Below are positions 44,816 through 56,960 of a DNA stretch of 64,000 nucleotides, in pieces. Location of the stretch: positions 6,297,793-6,361,792 of the forward strand of contig NW_006917091.1 of the NCBI RefSeq assembly GCF_000516985.1, in the 5' to 3' direction. The DNA is from Pestalotiopsis fici W106-1. Lineage: Eukaryota; Ascomycota; Sordariomycetes; Amphisphaeriales; Sporocadaceae. Each line of letters opens with the position of its first letter. Position 1 is the stretch's first letter. The notes beneath the pieces were generated by a model. It worked only from the letters and a program-made list of their open reading frames with translations, searched no databases and was not told the origin of the DNA. A program made the position numbers and the translations under genes.

Positions 44816-47123
44816 TTATACCATGGCATCTGCTGATAAGGATTTCGACCTTTGCCGCACGACCTTCTTGCTGACCGTGTATACTAGGTCCTGCGTCCAG
44901 AATTGGAAGACCTGGGCTTGCGCACCAGGAATCGAACCGTACATCGGAGCGACCAGAGGGACCATGACGTAGTCGAGATAGTGCATCTTTCTGTCACGGT
45001 GTGCAAAGCACATTCCCTTGGCCAAGCCCGCATCGTTCATCTCCTTCTCACGAGCGGAAGCCATGAGCTTGTGGAAAGACTCGTACAGGAACAGGTAGAA
45101 TGCAATTTGCATGAAACCAGCAGTACGGAGTACGTTGCAGACGGTGAAGATCCAGGTAAGGTGGTGAGGGTCTCCGTTACCTTCGGTGACCCAGAGGTAC
45201 AAGGTCGATGCGATCACCAGAATAGTCATCTGAACCGGGAGGAAGTGAGCTTCGAACAGACGGTGAGCAAGCGACAAAACCCGGAGCCAGTCGACATCCT
45301 TCAGAGTATCGGTGGTGATGTCGGCAAAGACGCCGCTCTCGATGTTCTGGCCAGGAGACAAGTCATCAACCTGAGGAATGTACGTGTCGGACGGGTTGCT
45401 CAGCGTGATGTGCAGAGGACGGTAGTTTCTGGACGTGTGCTTTCTCTCCTGCCAGAGCTCCCAGCCCTTTCGCATGGCATAACCCGAGTCCAAGCAACCC
45501 CACATGTGTCGCAGGGCCTGCTTGTAGCGCGCCTTCATATCAGTAATAAGACCAGCGACGCCTTTTCCGCCGTCACCGCTGACGTTGCTCTGACTGACAG
45601 GGCTGAGCACGGTTCGAGAGGTCAAGTTTCCGTTCATGGCAAAGAAACACTTGAGGTACATGTGCAGATCCTCACCAATGGCTTCTGAATCCGCGTCCCA
45701 GCCACCAACTCTGTCGACGAGCACCAATGGAACAGAGTAGACCGAGGTAGGGGGTGCGATGGTGGAACCACTGTACAGACCAGACATGCCAGCGGCAGAC
45801 CACAGAATGTCAGCAACACGGACGATAGCAGGCACATCGTTGGCATTTCGGTCAAAGATGATTGGAGCCGAGTACAGGGTGGTAGAGGCAGTCTCAGGAT
45901 AGGCCAGATGCATGCTGGTGAGCGAGGCAAAGAACTTGGAAGAGAGGTGACTGTCGGCTGTTTGTTGCACAAATTGTCAGCGATTCATCCAATAAAAGTG
46001 GGCTTCTGTCTTGTCGAGCGGCCATGACATGCAGGTTTTGGAAACCATGTTCGCCTCAGAAATGGCCGAGACATGGGGATTGATGCAGGAGAGAAGGGGG
46101 GCGGATTGGTGTGGTGCGCACGTACCATCAATGCCAGTAACAATCACATCTTTGCGCTGGCTCATCGAATAACGCTCAGAGAGCTTTCGTGCTGCCCAAG
46201 CCATGTTGCTGCCTTTACCGGGAGCTTCACCAGGAATGTCCGAAGGGTGCAGAGTGAAGTCAATTGAGCGGAACTTCTTGACGAATTCCTGAATCAGGTT
46301 CATTGCCTTGAGTTCCGCGTTGTGCTCGCGCTGCTCCATACCAAGGTAGACCTGCAAAGAAATACGAAGGTTAGCCTCTGGAAGACGTTTTTGGAAAGAT
46401 GGTCTGCATCATTGCAGGTTTGCGTTCAATCAGGGACCACCGGAACGGGGCGAAGTGCCGCGGCTTCTCGGTGGAAGCAAACCCAGTGCTCGGATCGGCA
46501 GGTGTGGTGAAAGTCAAATGAGTACTTACATCGTAGCTGTGCCGAGCCTGGGGGTGGGAAGCCAGGACATCCAGGGTCTCTCTCAAGGTGTCAACCTCTT
46601 CCTTGTAGTTGGGGATAACAATTGCATGGACAATGTTTTCAATCGAAGAAGCATCGCCGTCGGTGAATTGCTCCTCGAGGTCACCGGCCTCGCTGCTGGT
46701 TGCAGATGAGACGGAGCCGTCACGAGAAGAGGTCAGGGTTTCGGAGCTCGAGAGAGAAGTCGACGAGCCACGGCGGCGGTGGGAAAGCTTGATGTCGCGC
46801 AGCGCCTTGCTCTTCGCGTTCTTCTTGAGAGCACGCGTGATGCTGAAGATGGACCAGCAGGCTCGGATCGGGAAAGCAGCCACTAGAATGTGAATGAACA
46901 GACAGTAGTATGCGAAACCCAACGTCCACATGCCACCACCGGTGGTTGGGCTCTCTAACGCTGCTGCCGACGGTGCTGAGGCGTGATGTGTGTGCATAAG
47001 ATTGTAGTAGCCATAACCAGTTGATGCTGCTTCCTTGCTCACGACCCAGTAGCTGAGAGCAATGGTCGCAACCATGGCCAGCCCACCGGCTCGCCGCGTA
47101 GTCCAGCCAAAAAGAGCCTCCAT
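44816..47123 (-). CDS. Membrane glycosyltransferase family 2 protein
   Basis: Processive-type GT2 enzyme with membrane helices, probably in plasma or Golgi membrane. Exons on the minus strand are 47123-46530, 46351-46126 and 45957-44816, giving 653 residues with consistent phases. Introns are long for this window (178 and 168 nt). N-terminal membrane segments flank a Ser-rich cytosolic loop (SLSSSETLTSSRDGSVSS). The GT-A start is AIVIPNYKEEVDTL near 160-170. The DxD sits across the second splice (VTGIDADSHLS, ~273). The acceptor-side GEDLHMYLK and the QALRHMWG motif follow. At least three hydrophobic segments close the protein (MTILVIASTLYLWV, FMQIAFYLFLYESF, YVMVPLVAPMYG). An upstream in-frame ATG at 47207 would add 28 residues; I prefer 47123. 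The sugar donor and product are unknown. Confidence 0.87.
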
Positions 47124-50100
47124 GGCGAACGTCTGTCGGAGTTGTGTGAATTGCTGGCGTTGATTCCAAAGGTGCAAGCAAGTAGACAGAAAAGGCCCAG
47201 TCGACACGCGCGTCAGGTGAAAAGGAGCGAAAAGAAAACGACGTTAAACGTCGTAGGTGCGCCGCCTTGTCTTTGACTGGTCGTGAAGCTGAAGAATGGA
47301 ATATAGAGAGAGGGAGGAGTGGAATGTGGAGGAGAGGTGAAGAAGAAGATTAGGGACGAGGGAAATCAGGGTGGTGTGCTGACCAGTGCGGTTAGCGGGA
47401 AGGTAGAGGCGCAGCCTAGCGATGGGGACTGGAGATTTGGAGATTTGGATCGTTAGGTACCGTGGTAGTAGTGTGATAGGTAGGTGGCCAAGGTACTACT
47501 ATGTAGGAACCTCCCTCCAGATCCAGCTTTTTCTTTTTCTTTTCTCGTTGACGCGACGAACCAGGACAGTCCAGTTAGCACGTTGTTTTGAGATTTGCTC
47601 ACTGGGTCGGATCCAGTACTACTAGAGTTGGCAGACCAGGGGGGGGCTGAAAGACAAGAGGGCCGTCTCTCAACTGAGGCTGGTGCTTTTTGGCGGGGAC
47701 AAGCGGCCAGAGAACAAGACGTTTCTTGGTCTCTTACGCGCTCTGTCTGTGACTATTTCTGGAAAGGGTTGATGGGGACAGATGCCGTATGAGGTGTGTA
47801 GCGAGGGGAGGGAAAAATTTTTTAAGAAATGGACCTGGGCCTGGCAAAGGGGGGAGATTTCTACCGTCGCGATGATGGATGTTCGTGAGCTGCTCTGGGT
47901 TAATACGCAGAATTAAAAAAAAGGGGAGATGAAGGACGGGCTCATCTTCTGACTTACTGGGTTCCAAGGTTAGCTAGACGTGCTGGGGTGCTGTGCTTGA
48001 TGGGATCTCGGACAGGGTTAGCAAGTTTAGCTCTGCCTCTGGCGCGCAAGGAGTTCTCTAGTGAGCGCGCTAATTGCTCATTCTGGGGCTGGTCCGGGCG
48101 CTGCAAGCAAGAAATTTGGGGGTGAAGAATTCTATGGGGACTCGGCCAAGCTAGAAGTACTTGCCTACAACCCACCTGTAGGTGGTATGCATGTGGTTTA
48201 GAGCCATAGGAGCTGGCTATCCTAGGGTTTACAGCGGTTGGCCCCTAATTTGCGCTGCATGCTCGGTAGCTGATAGTTGCATATATTCTCTGGAGTCTAC
48301 CATGTACGTACATCCTTGATGTCCGGGTATGGCCTCGGGGTCCTGTCCAGGAAAAACGCATGTCGTTTCTTCCTCTCCATAATTGCTAATGCAGCCAAAA
48401 ACCCAGACGAAATTTCGCTGTCGAATCCGAAATATACGAATTTGCTTTTTATTCCGATTGTTTATCACAACTAAAACGATAACTGGATACATACAATTAT
48501 GTGCTTACCTTTTACGTACTTGACCTAAGGGACCTCGTATATTGACCAGGAAATAATTTTGATGCCTAATCTAGGTACGGACTAGGTATAAGATGTAGTA
48601 TATGTTGTAGTATGCAGTAGGTACTATTATAGACATTCGACAGCTAAGCACATGTTACCCAGATGCAAGCGAACAACCGAGTTCGTTTCAAATGCGCCAT
48701 CTTTATTGCGTGCGCACAGTCAGCTATGTAATACTGCTCCCAATGGAGCGATGGCTGTATGCAGTGTCGACAGTAGTGTAGAGAGCCACTGGCGATTATG
48801 CACTCTGGACAGCTGGACACGGCAATTTCCTCTTTGTGACTGTTGCTGTCGCAGCATGCAGGATCCTATACTGACTGTGTGGGCGCCGCCGTACGGAGAA
48901 TGGGGCACACCTTGGATGTGGTGCTCAACATGGGAAGAAAAAGCTCATCCGTTATTCAAGGGCAGTCAACTTCGTACCATGCTCGGCAATGATCCGTCAA
49001 TTGTCGTCCTATCTCCTGTTACTAGCCAACGTCTTTGTGGATTGGATGTGGAGTATCACTGTCCTCCAAGCCCCTGTGCTGTGTCTATCTTGCTCCTTCA
49101 ATGCCGGGGCAAATGACTTGCGTGGCTACGGCGAGATGACGATTGTTCATTGGTTTCCAGCATTTTGACGTCTGATCGTCGGCCCAGTAGCACGTTGTGT
49201 TCCCACGGCTCCTTCGTCTTGTCTGGTTGAGGTTTGCTGGGTGTGGCTGGCCCACACGGCTCTGGAGGCGGCTTGAGGTTAAGTTTGGCTTGGTGGACTT
49301 TTGGTAGGCTTGGTAGGCCTGCCAATGGCTTTGAATGAGTGGGCTATGTTTAGTATATTTTGTCTTTTGCCAGAGATGTCCATCATATAACGGCTCACGG
49401 CAAAGTTGGATGGAGGTGTCCTTTCGATGTCGGCTCCGCTTACTGATGATCCTACCAAATTTATAGAATTATGATGTGTTTTCTAGGTATTTTGACTTTC
49501 ATCCCTCCCAGGCTGATGGGCAATGCTTCCATGCAGGGCAAAATTTATTACACTGCACAGCAGCCCCCCTGCAGAAGAATTTTGACACTCGTCACCAAAA
49601 CGGGTGGTTTTCGATACCACAAAACAAAGGTGAACCGACCGAAAAATTGAGCTGTAACAAGGGGAATTAATCTCCAAGAGCAGGGAAATATTACATTTCT
49701 TGAATTGTATTTTTTACAATTCTTTTGGTAGATATTTGGCCATCTGAAGTTGGGATACTACTGTGTAGTGGGCGCGAGTATCAAAATTCTTATGCGGGCC
49801 TCCTGACAGCTCGCGGTGAGTGGCTATGCAGAAACGAACGAACTGCAGTTCGTCCCTGTTTCTCAATCGTCGTCACCGCTTGGCTTGGATGTTTCCGTAC
49901 CTTCTTCTTACCAACACATCCACTTGCTGGTCCATTGATTTGTCCGGTTTGCCCAATAGTAAGCAATAGTAATTATCCCAACGGGTGGCTGCCTACAAAC
50001 CATCCCCGTCTTGATGGCTTGGTTTGCATTTAGCACTTCTAACCGTCCAGCTCCTCCTGCTCCCGACAACTTTTAAGCTTATCGTTCTACAGGATATTCT

Positions 50101-53100
50101 TTCGCCGCGCTACGTACCCTACCGCCTGCCAGGTGGAAACCCAACCTCCGTACGCTGGGTATTGCATACACCGCACATCTGCTCACCCATATCTTTGGGC
50201 CACGTGCACTTTTTTTGCGACTCGATTGCTTGATTTCGAGACTCGTTCACGATCTATCGATACCAGTCACTTGACGGTTCCAAAAAGCCCCTGGAGTAGT
50301 GGGAAAACTGGGAATCCAGATCTGTCATCTTGGTGCGCGCGGCGCGCCAGATTCTTCTATTCGCGATAACGGTCACGCCAGAGCTAAGACGAATGCAGCC
50401 TCGAACTGTCTCGAGCAGGTATCGTCTCGAGTCATCTTGACCTATCATGGGCCTGCTTGGGGTTTTGGTGGGGGTCCCTGAGCACGTCGCTACTGCATTT
50501 CGACATCACTGACACATGCAATGCGGACTACCAAGTTGGAGAGAGAGAGCGAAAGAAAGAGATGTGTGTGCCATCACTCCAACAGAAAGGTGCAGCAGTA
50601 CCTAGGTATGCTGCGACTCAATGGATGCATGAGCTGCGCAACTCGGGTTGCCGCCAAGGTGGCTCTGCCCCTGCTCTGCCAGCTGAGCCACCCGACTTTG
50701 GCCAGTAGCTCGCGGGAATGACTTTCAGGATTCTGCGCCTCTGGCAAGCCTCCTACTGAGTCGTCATCAGTCGTCAACGAGGAGAAAGACAAAAAAAAAA
50801 AAAAAGGCAGTGCCCTGTTTATTGCCTCAGTCAGTCGTCACCTGTTGTTCATCTAGGCCACGTTGATCACATCACGGCACCTGGCACAGGAGAATTTGCC
50901 CGATGTAGGCTTTTTGTGACAGCAAAACACAGTGGAAAAACATCCGACAATAGGCTTTGAGGCCACAGTCTGGCCGGTCCGAGACAATTTGCTCTTCCAG
51001 ATTTTGCAACACCTTGGCAATTTGGCAAAGCAAGTCAAGGTGTGTTTACAAACTGGTCGAACGGAGTCCGTACGAACGACATGACTTTGAGATACCTTTT
51101 CTCTGCATTGTTTTCTTTGCTTTTCCCTACAGGCATATAGCCGCTGCGGCATGCGCTATTGGCTCTTCACATCTGTGCGGCGGAAATGCCGTATAACTGC
51201 ATATGTGCACTCATGGACTGGCTGCCCTGCGCTGAAACCACGATCAGGTCGCACAGTGTCACAACGCAGCTTTCGCAAGGTCCCGCAGCCCGTGTACCGA
51301 TCGCAGAGCCAAGATGGATAATTGCGCCAGCAGCCGTTGGTTGTATGCTGTGCTTGTACAATTCTATAGTACTGCCAGTACTGAAACTAGAGCACTTGCT
51401 GTTTATTACAGGTGGTAGATTCCAAGGTATGCTTGGCAACAGCATTAAGCCGGCGCCAATCAGACTTATGGTACGATACCGAGCTTCTGCAGCTGAGATC
51501 ACTACCTACCTATGACCTCATCTGCAGCGTGAAGCGACGGGGAGCTCTCTAACGGATGCAACCCCAATCTGTCGGGGGACGAGTGAAGAATCGGGCTTCT
51601 TTCCACAGCAGTCAAACGTCTACGCACTGCGAACGAGGGTGCATCCTCGGCAACCTATTTTTTCAAGAGTGGTCCGTTCCAATCAATGTGTTGCCAGAAA
51701 CACAACAGCAGCACAGTCGCGCAAGACCAGTCAACGACTAGGTATCGCATGAAAGTAGCAGTTTGCTTGCTTCGAGTACTATGTAACATGTGACATGTGT
51801 TTCACGGCGTCGTCGACCAAAATATTTGGGCGCCATGCAATATACTCACTAACAAGGAGGCAGCCGGTAAGATCTTAAAGGCGCCCATCTACAAGCTACA
51901 TACTGTAGTTGAGAGATTAACTGATGTTCGCACACCCCGGGCCCACGCTCTTGTGCGACTAATCTTACTACTATGTACTTTAAACTCGTCATGCCTGTCA
52001 TTGGCTCCGTCGCGCCCACGCACGTCGAGACGGCTTTGTCCATTGGCTCCCTGGTGAGATTAAAATTGGCAATTATGGAGACCTTGGCGTGGAGCAGAAC
52101 CGCACCCGCTTGAAGATCCCTCATCTGCGCAATATTCCTTCCAACCTGCGAGGACAGGTCAGCTACTACCTACGTGCAATACGTGTATGTTCGGGTTGTT
52201 CGCAATCGCCTTTTATTATTAGGCATGTAGTCAGCAGTGAAATGAAAGAAAGTTGGACCCGAAAACTTGTGGGCGCGTTCCCGAAAAGCTTGGACAACAT
52301 ATTGCGCACAAAAAAGTCCGCTCGGGTGTCCCCGCGAATACCATCTTCCTACATACATACCAGTCATAGTGGGAGGATATGAGAGGTGCTACCTAGACTA
52401 CACCACTGCTGGGGATATGCGCATAGAAAACGGGCGTCCGTGCCGTCCAGTCCACGGAACCGGGACCAACAAATCCACTTGCAACCGGCTTACCATATCT
52501 GGGTACGGTGTCAATCGCAACTCAGACCACATGGTCGGCAAAAAAATCCAAATTGGCAGGCTGGGAACTTCGATAACAGGTTCAACAAGATAGGGCTAAG
52601 TTCATTCGGTATAGGATGTTCAAAGTCCTTGTTCACCGCCATGGAAAAGAATCTTGTTCCATGTCATGGACTTTACAAACAACATCCACGAGCGTGCTTG
52701 CTTTGATGGGCCTCGATCGCTCCAATGTCCAAACAATCCCGCTGTCGACGGACGGCGTATGGGGATGGCTTATTTTTTTTTTTTCATTAAATTTTCTTTA
52801 AGTAGATCAATGCCAAGCCTTGGAGGGAGCTATACCCATTATGAGAAAATGATGCACATTATCTCGTTCACTTTGCCCATCACGGGCAGAATTGAGTCTC
52901 AATGCTCGGGATCGGAATCGATAAAAAGAAAAAGAGACGACACGCCTCACAGTTCCTAAGAAGTCGTCGTTTCGTTTCGGCTTTCCCACTCCCCCCACTC
53001 TCAATTCCCCCCCTCCACCAAAGACGGGTGCGGTGCGACCGGATATATATTCCCCTCCACCGATGACGTTGCCGTGTTCCTCAGAAGGCTGACAAGGCGA

Positions 53101-54673
53101 GTGGACAGCAGTCCATAAGCCGCGTTGCACGGGGAAAAGGATTGGAAATAGGACGGCCCTCTTTTTGTGGTTATCCGCGTATTTTCTTCATCTTCTTGTA
53201 GGGACCGACGAGGCGCATGGTTCATGCCGGACAATTCCAAGTTCCTGCAGGTGCAAAGTAGGACAATTTTTGATTACCCCGGCGCCTCTTGGGGGGAAAA
53301 CGAAAGGTAGACAAGATCCATTCCCCCAAAGGCACGTTTCATGTTAAGAAATGGCGTTGCCGAGTCTTTGCACCGCGACCACGGCAACCGGGTTACCCAA
53401 GGCTGCCAACAAACATTTGGTTTCGTGGAATGAAAATGGGGGGTGGGCTAAGTTAGTGTAACGCCCTTCGAGTCCCTCACTAGAAGGATGTGTAAATGAG
53501 ATTGAGCCCTACAAACGGGTTTCATGTTGTTCTGGCGTCGGCGGCAGCATCCACTGGACAATCGTCCAACTGTAGGCAAGCCTTGATGATCTGGGGATGC
53601 TGGGGATGATCCGGGTACTTGTGACTTGATATTTGCTTGCACCAAGGTACATTTTGATGGTCATCCGTGTCGGTGTCTCGAGGCAGATCTCTTCCTGGAA
53701 TACGTGATGAGACGTGCCACGTTTAATTGACTCGGAATGGCTCGATCATGTTTGCATCGGAATTCAACTTGACAAAGTGATAAGCTTAATGCACCACTAT
53801 TATGACTGGCAAGTTATGATATACCACTAGTATCTGATGAATCCCAAGTACTATGATAATCGTGGATGATGAAGCCTTGTACAGAATCTCCTCTCCAATC
53901 CTCAGCCTTGCGAGTACTATACCAGCAGCAAATGTGTCTCAAGATTAGAGACATGTGTTGATCCAGACCTTGATTGCACATCACCTGCAAATGCTTTCAA
54001 AACATGGCCAATCGAGGGAGAAACGATAGATCATATTATTCCACGCTTCTCCGTGTCTATCTTGTATGAGGGCTTTATAAACACTCGTGGACGGACTCTG
54101 GAAAAGGTTCGCGCATTGTGGCTTTGCAAGTAATCCGTCCAAAACGATGAAAACGACTAGCAGACGCCAGCCGTCTATCTCTACCTCAATTCTGAGACCT
54201 TTCGTGAAGTCTTTGCCTCCGCAACATTCCGAGGGCATTCCAATGGCACTCTTCTTGAGGCATTCCTACCTCATTTCGACCGTGCTGGCAGCCTGAACCT
54301 CGTCGACGTATTTACCTGGTCAATATGACTAGCATCGCAGCGCCGATTCCCTGTCAGTCACGATGAAGGGCCTTGATTATGCCGTGCATTGCATAACCTG
54401 AAAGATGCAGCAATAACCAATATACTTCGGGAAAATCTAAGTTTCCATGGCGCCGTGACTTCGTCTCTGGACAGACCGTGACAGCATTGAGAGGTTCAAT
54501 GTCCTTCGGTCAACGAGCGAGAGCCCACAACCGAAAAGGGGACCGTTAGGCCTATTGTCGATGGCGCGGCTTTCGACTTATTTCCCTGATATCAGACGCC
54601 GAATCCATGCCGAACAACTGCAAGCGCCTCTTGTAGTTCTTGTGGATTTTTTGCATCAAAATTGGCCGTACAA
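47124..54673. other. 7.5-kb gene-poor region
   Basis: Longest stretch without a supported gene. Next to the glycosyltransferase it is CT-rich on the minus strand (47280-47350), as expected of a leader. The rest has only short frames; the longest (48652-49116, plus, 154 codons) is cysteine-rich but matches nothing I know. Simple features include an A15 run at 50791-50805 and T-runs near 47530 and 52772-52783. Base composition looks mixed rather than AT-rich, so heavy RIP damage is not evident. No tRNA, rRNA or transposon recognised. It may hold long regulatory sequence or noncoding transcripts. Confidence 0.5.
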
Positions 54674-55428
54674 CTAGGTAATATTCTTCTCGAAAAGCTT
54701 CTGAATGGGTTTCGCAGCCTGAAGTCATGTTAGTATTTGGCAGTGAAGATATGCCTCCAATGATTTCAACTCACGTCGATAAACTTCTCCAGCTCCTTGT
54801 CCAGGTTGGCCAGGTCGTCCTTTCTCTTCTTGTTGTCCGAAATCAGTTTTTGCTTGCGCTTGAGAAGCTCCATACGCTTCTGTTCCAAGCCTTCACGTTC
54901 GGTGCGCTCATGCTCGATTCGGGCAATCATGAGCGCGTTCTCGTCATCTTCGGCATGTTCGGGCTTCAGTGCCAGGAACTCCTCGACCGGAATCAGCGGA
55001 AGTTGCTGGTATGTGTGGCTGTGAGCACGGATTGTTAGTTCTTGTATGGAGCAGATTACTCTATAGTGGGGAGCGTACTCATAGGACTCGCAAGCCGCAA
55101 TCTCGCCTTGCAAATGACGCTGCTCGTAGTACAGATTCTGAAGCTGCAGGTGCAACCGGTCGACCTCTTGACGCGCCTCGGCTGTTTCTGCCTTGGTCTT
55201 CCGCGTGCTGAAGGTAGCTGCGCGATGCAAACCACGAACCTGGGCAAGGTGCGTAATCAATAACTTTTGCTGTTTGGATATCTCAAATTGAGCCTCTGCA
55301 GATGCGCTTTCCACCGGACCAGTAGCTGTGACCTGATCGACAAGGGCGAGGGCTTGGACACGCGCGTCGCGTGATGCGTTGAGTGCCGCGACCAGATTGG
55401 GTTCCTTGACGATATCGTGAGTTGCCAT
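54674..55428 (-). CDS. THOC5: THO complex subunit THOC5
   Basis: Subunit of THO/TREX, which couples transcription to mRNA export. Exons on the minus strand are 55428-55079, 55018-54775 and 54718-54674, giving 212 residues. The body is a long coiled coil (ETAEARQEVDRLHLQLQNL, then YYEQRHLQGEIAACESYD). The first splice join gives SYDHTYQQLPLIPVEEFL, the THOC5 core. The helix continues (EREGLEQKRMELLKRKQKLI, LANLDKELEKFID). The last exon adds AAKPIQKLFEKN and stop. It is supported by a donor GTGAGT, a CTAAC branch motif and an acceptor TTCAG; without that splice the frame ends three codons later. An in-frame ATG 60 nt upstream (55488) is possible, but MATHDIVKEPNL fits better. Confidence 0.88.
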
Positions 55429-56960
55429 GTTTCTAGTAATGACTATTCCCAAATGGACGACTTCTTCGGAATCTGACAGCGATGCCACAAGCTGCCGGCT
55501 CTCAAATCAATGTCGGCACAGTTGGGAAGCCTGAAGAGTTGATGGCAATGTCGGCACGCCTGTACCCGTTCGTTGCGTAAGCAGTTTGTCGTGAAGCTTT
55601 AGCAACCACGGTACTACGGTTCGACTGGCGTTGGCTTTATCGATAAGAGTACCAAGAGCACCTAAGGGAAGTACGTAGTAGGTAGTGTACAGAAGCACCA
55701 GACTTGAACCTTTCTGGGGAACGGCGCGGCTGTGGCCGACACGGTTGGAGCGGCAAGGATGTATTGAGCGTGCCCGCCCGCAAGGAACGATCTTACATGA
55801 GATGAAGGTTCGCTCGGATTGGCTGTGTTGCATACAGTTCAAAGGCCTCTTTCGGCCTTGACGACACGCAAAACTTATTAGGACTCAACTGACGTGTTAG
55901 GCGGGGACAAGGCAAGGCTACACTATCTAATTTGGTGCATGCTACATTGTTACGATCGCTGAAAATTCCCCTTGATTGGGGAAAAATAGACATGTTGAAA
56001 GTTCTTGGCAAACCTGTTAGCTGCGCAAACTAGTCGCAGCTAATTGAGTGCCGAGTCTCATCTCAGCTGCTTACTCGAGGTGATTTCTCTGTGAAAGATA
56101 GTTTGAAGAAATCGTCATTTACAAGTACGAATTGGCACTTGCTTTCCCTTTACTTGAGCACAATGGCAATGTACATAATTCGTGTAAAGGAAATCAAGGG
56201 GCATCACTGACAGCAGGGTCTCCCCTCTTGACAGGCATTCCCGCATGTCCTGCACTAAGTAAACAAGCAATGGGAATGTCTCTGATGGCCGGGCCGGAGG
56301 CAAAAGACTGGACGCCTTCATATTTTTCTCACTCGTCCCTGCAAATGCCCCCAAATGCGCCCCAGCTCTTCCCAATTTCCCATCTCAGTAGCGGTGCTCC
56401 GATTCGCAGCGTATTTGTTGGGCCTAAAAAAGATCCTTACCTTGGTGCTTTAGGTCCCAACGGCCCCTCGATTGGAATCCACATAAAGCCTCCACCCGAC
56501 CAATTGCTCTCCGACTCTCCGGCTCGTGGCTACGCTTACATGTGAAAGCAAAAGAAGAAGCCTCCCCCGTTGTTCTTCTTCGCCAATCCTGTGCAAACAT
56601 CTCCTTCTGAGGAAACGTCGTACAGTTTATCAGCAAGCACATGTGGCGATCTGCCTGTCTGCTGAGCTGCAGCTGAAATCCAAAGAACCCCCCCAACCAC
56701 ATCCCGCGACTATCCACTGATCTGGGCCTTGCCTCACACGTGCATCATCTGCAGGGTCCTGGTGTCACTCTTTCAGCTGACTGTCGCTCTCTTTCGCACT
56801 CTCCCGCCAAATCTGCCACACGCAAGGAGGGGGGCCGCAATTCGATCAATTCAATTACAATAATACAAACACTTTATTCTTGTCGCTCATTCTGGAAGAA
56901 AGGCGCCCCTGGGAAATCTCCTGCGCTATTAGATAAAACTCTTACTTATTTTTATTCATC
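55429..56960. promoter_or_regulatory. Divergent intergenic region, THOC5 / IZH3
   Basis: 1.5 kb. A 137-codon plus frame (56132-56545) is Pro/Ser-rich with no conserved character and is probably IZH3 promoter or leader. Nothing else recognised. Confidence 0.45.

Noticed and set aside
44915..44945. tRNA-like GGTTCGATTCC on the minus strand
   Set aside because: It is inside the last exon of the glycosyltransferase gene and codes for conserved protein sequence.
45634..45972. 112-codon minus frame inside the glycosyltransferase gene
   Set aside because: It is an alternate frame of exon 3; the GT2 motifs are in the other frame.
56132..56545. 137-codon plus frame upstream of IZH3
   Set aside because: Pro/Ser/Gly-rich with no conserved motif. 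It is more likely promoter or leader sequence.
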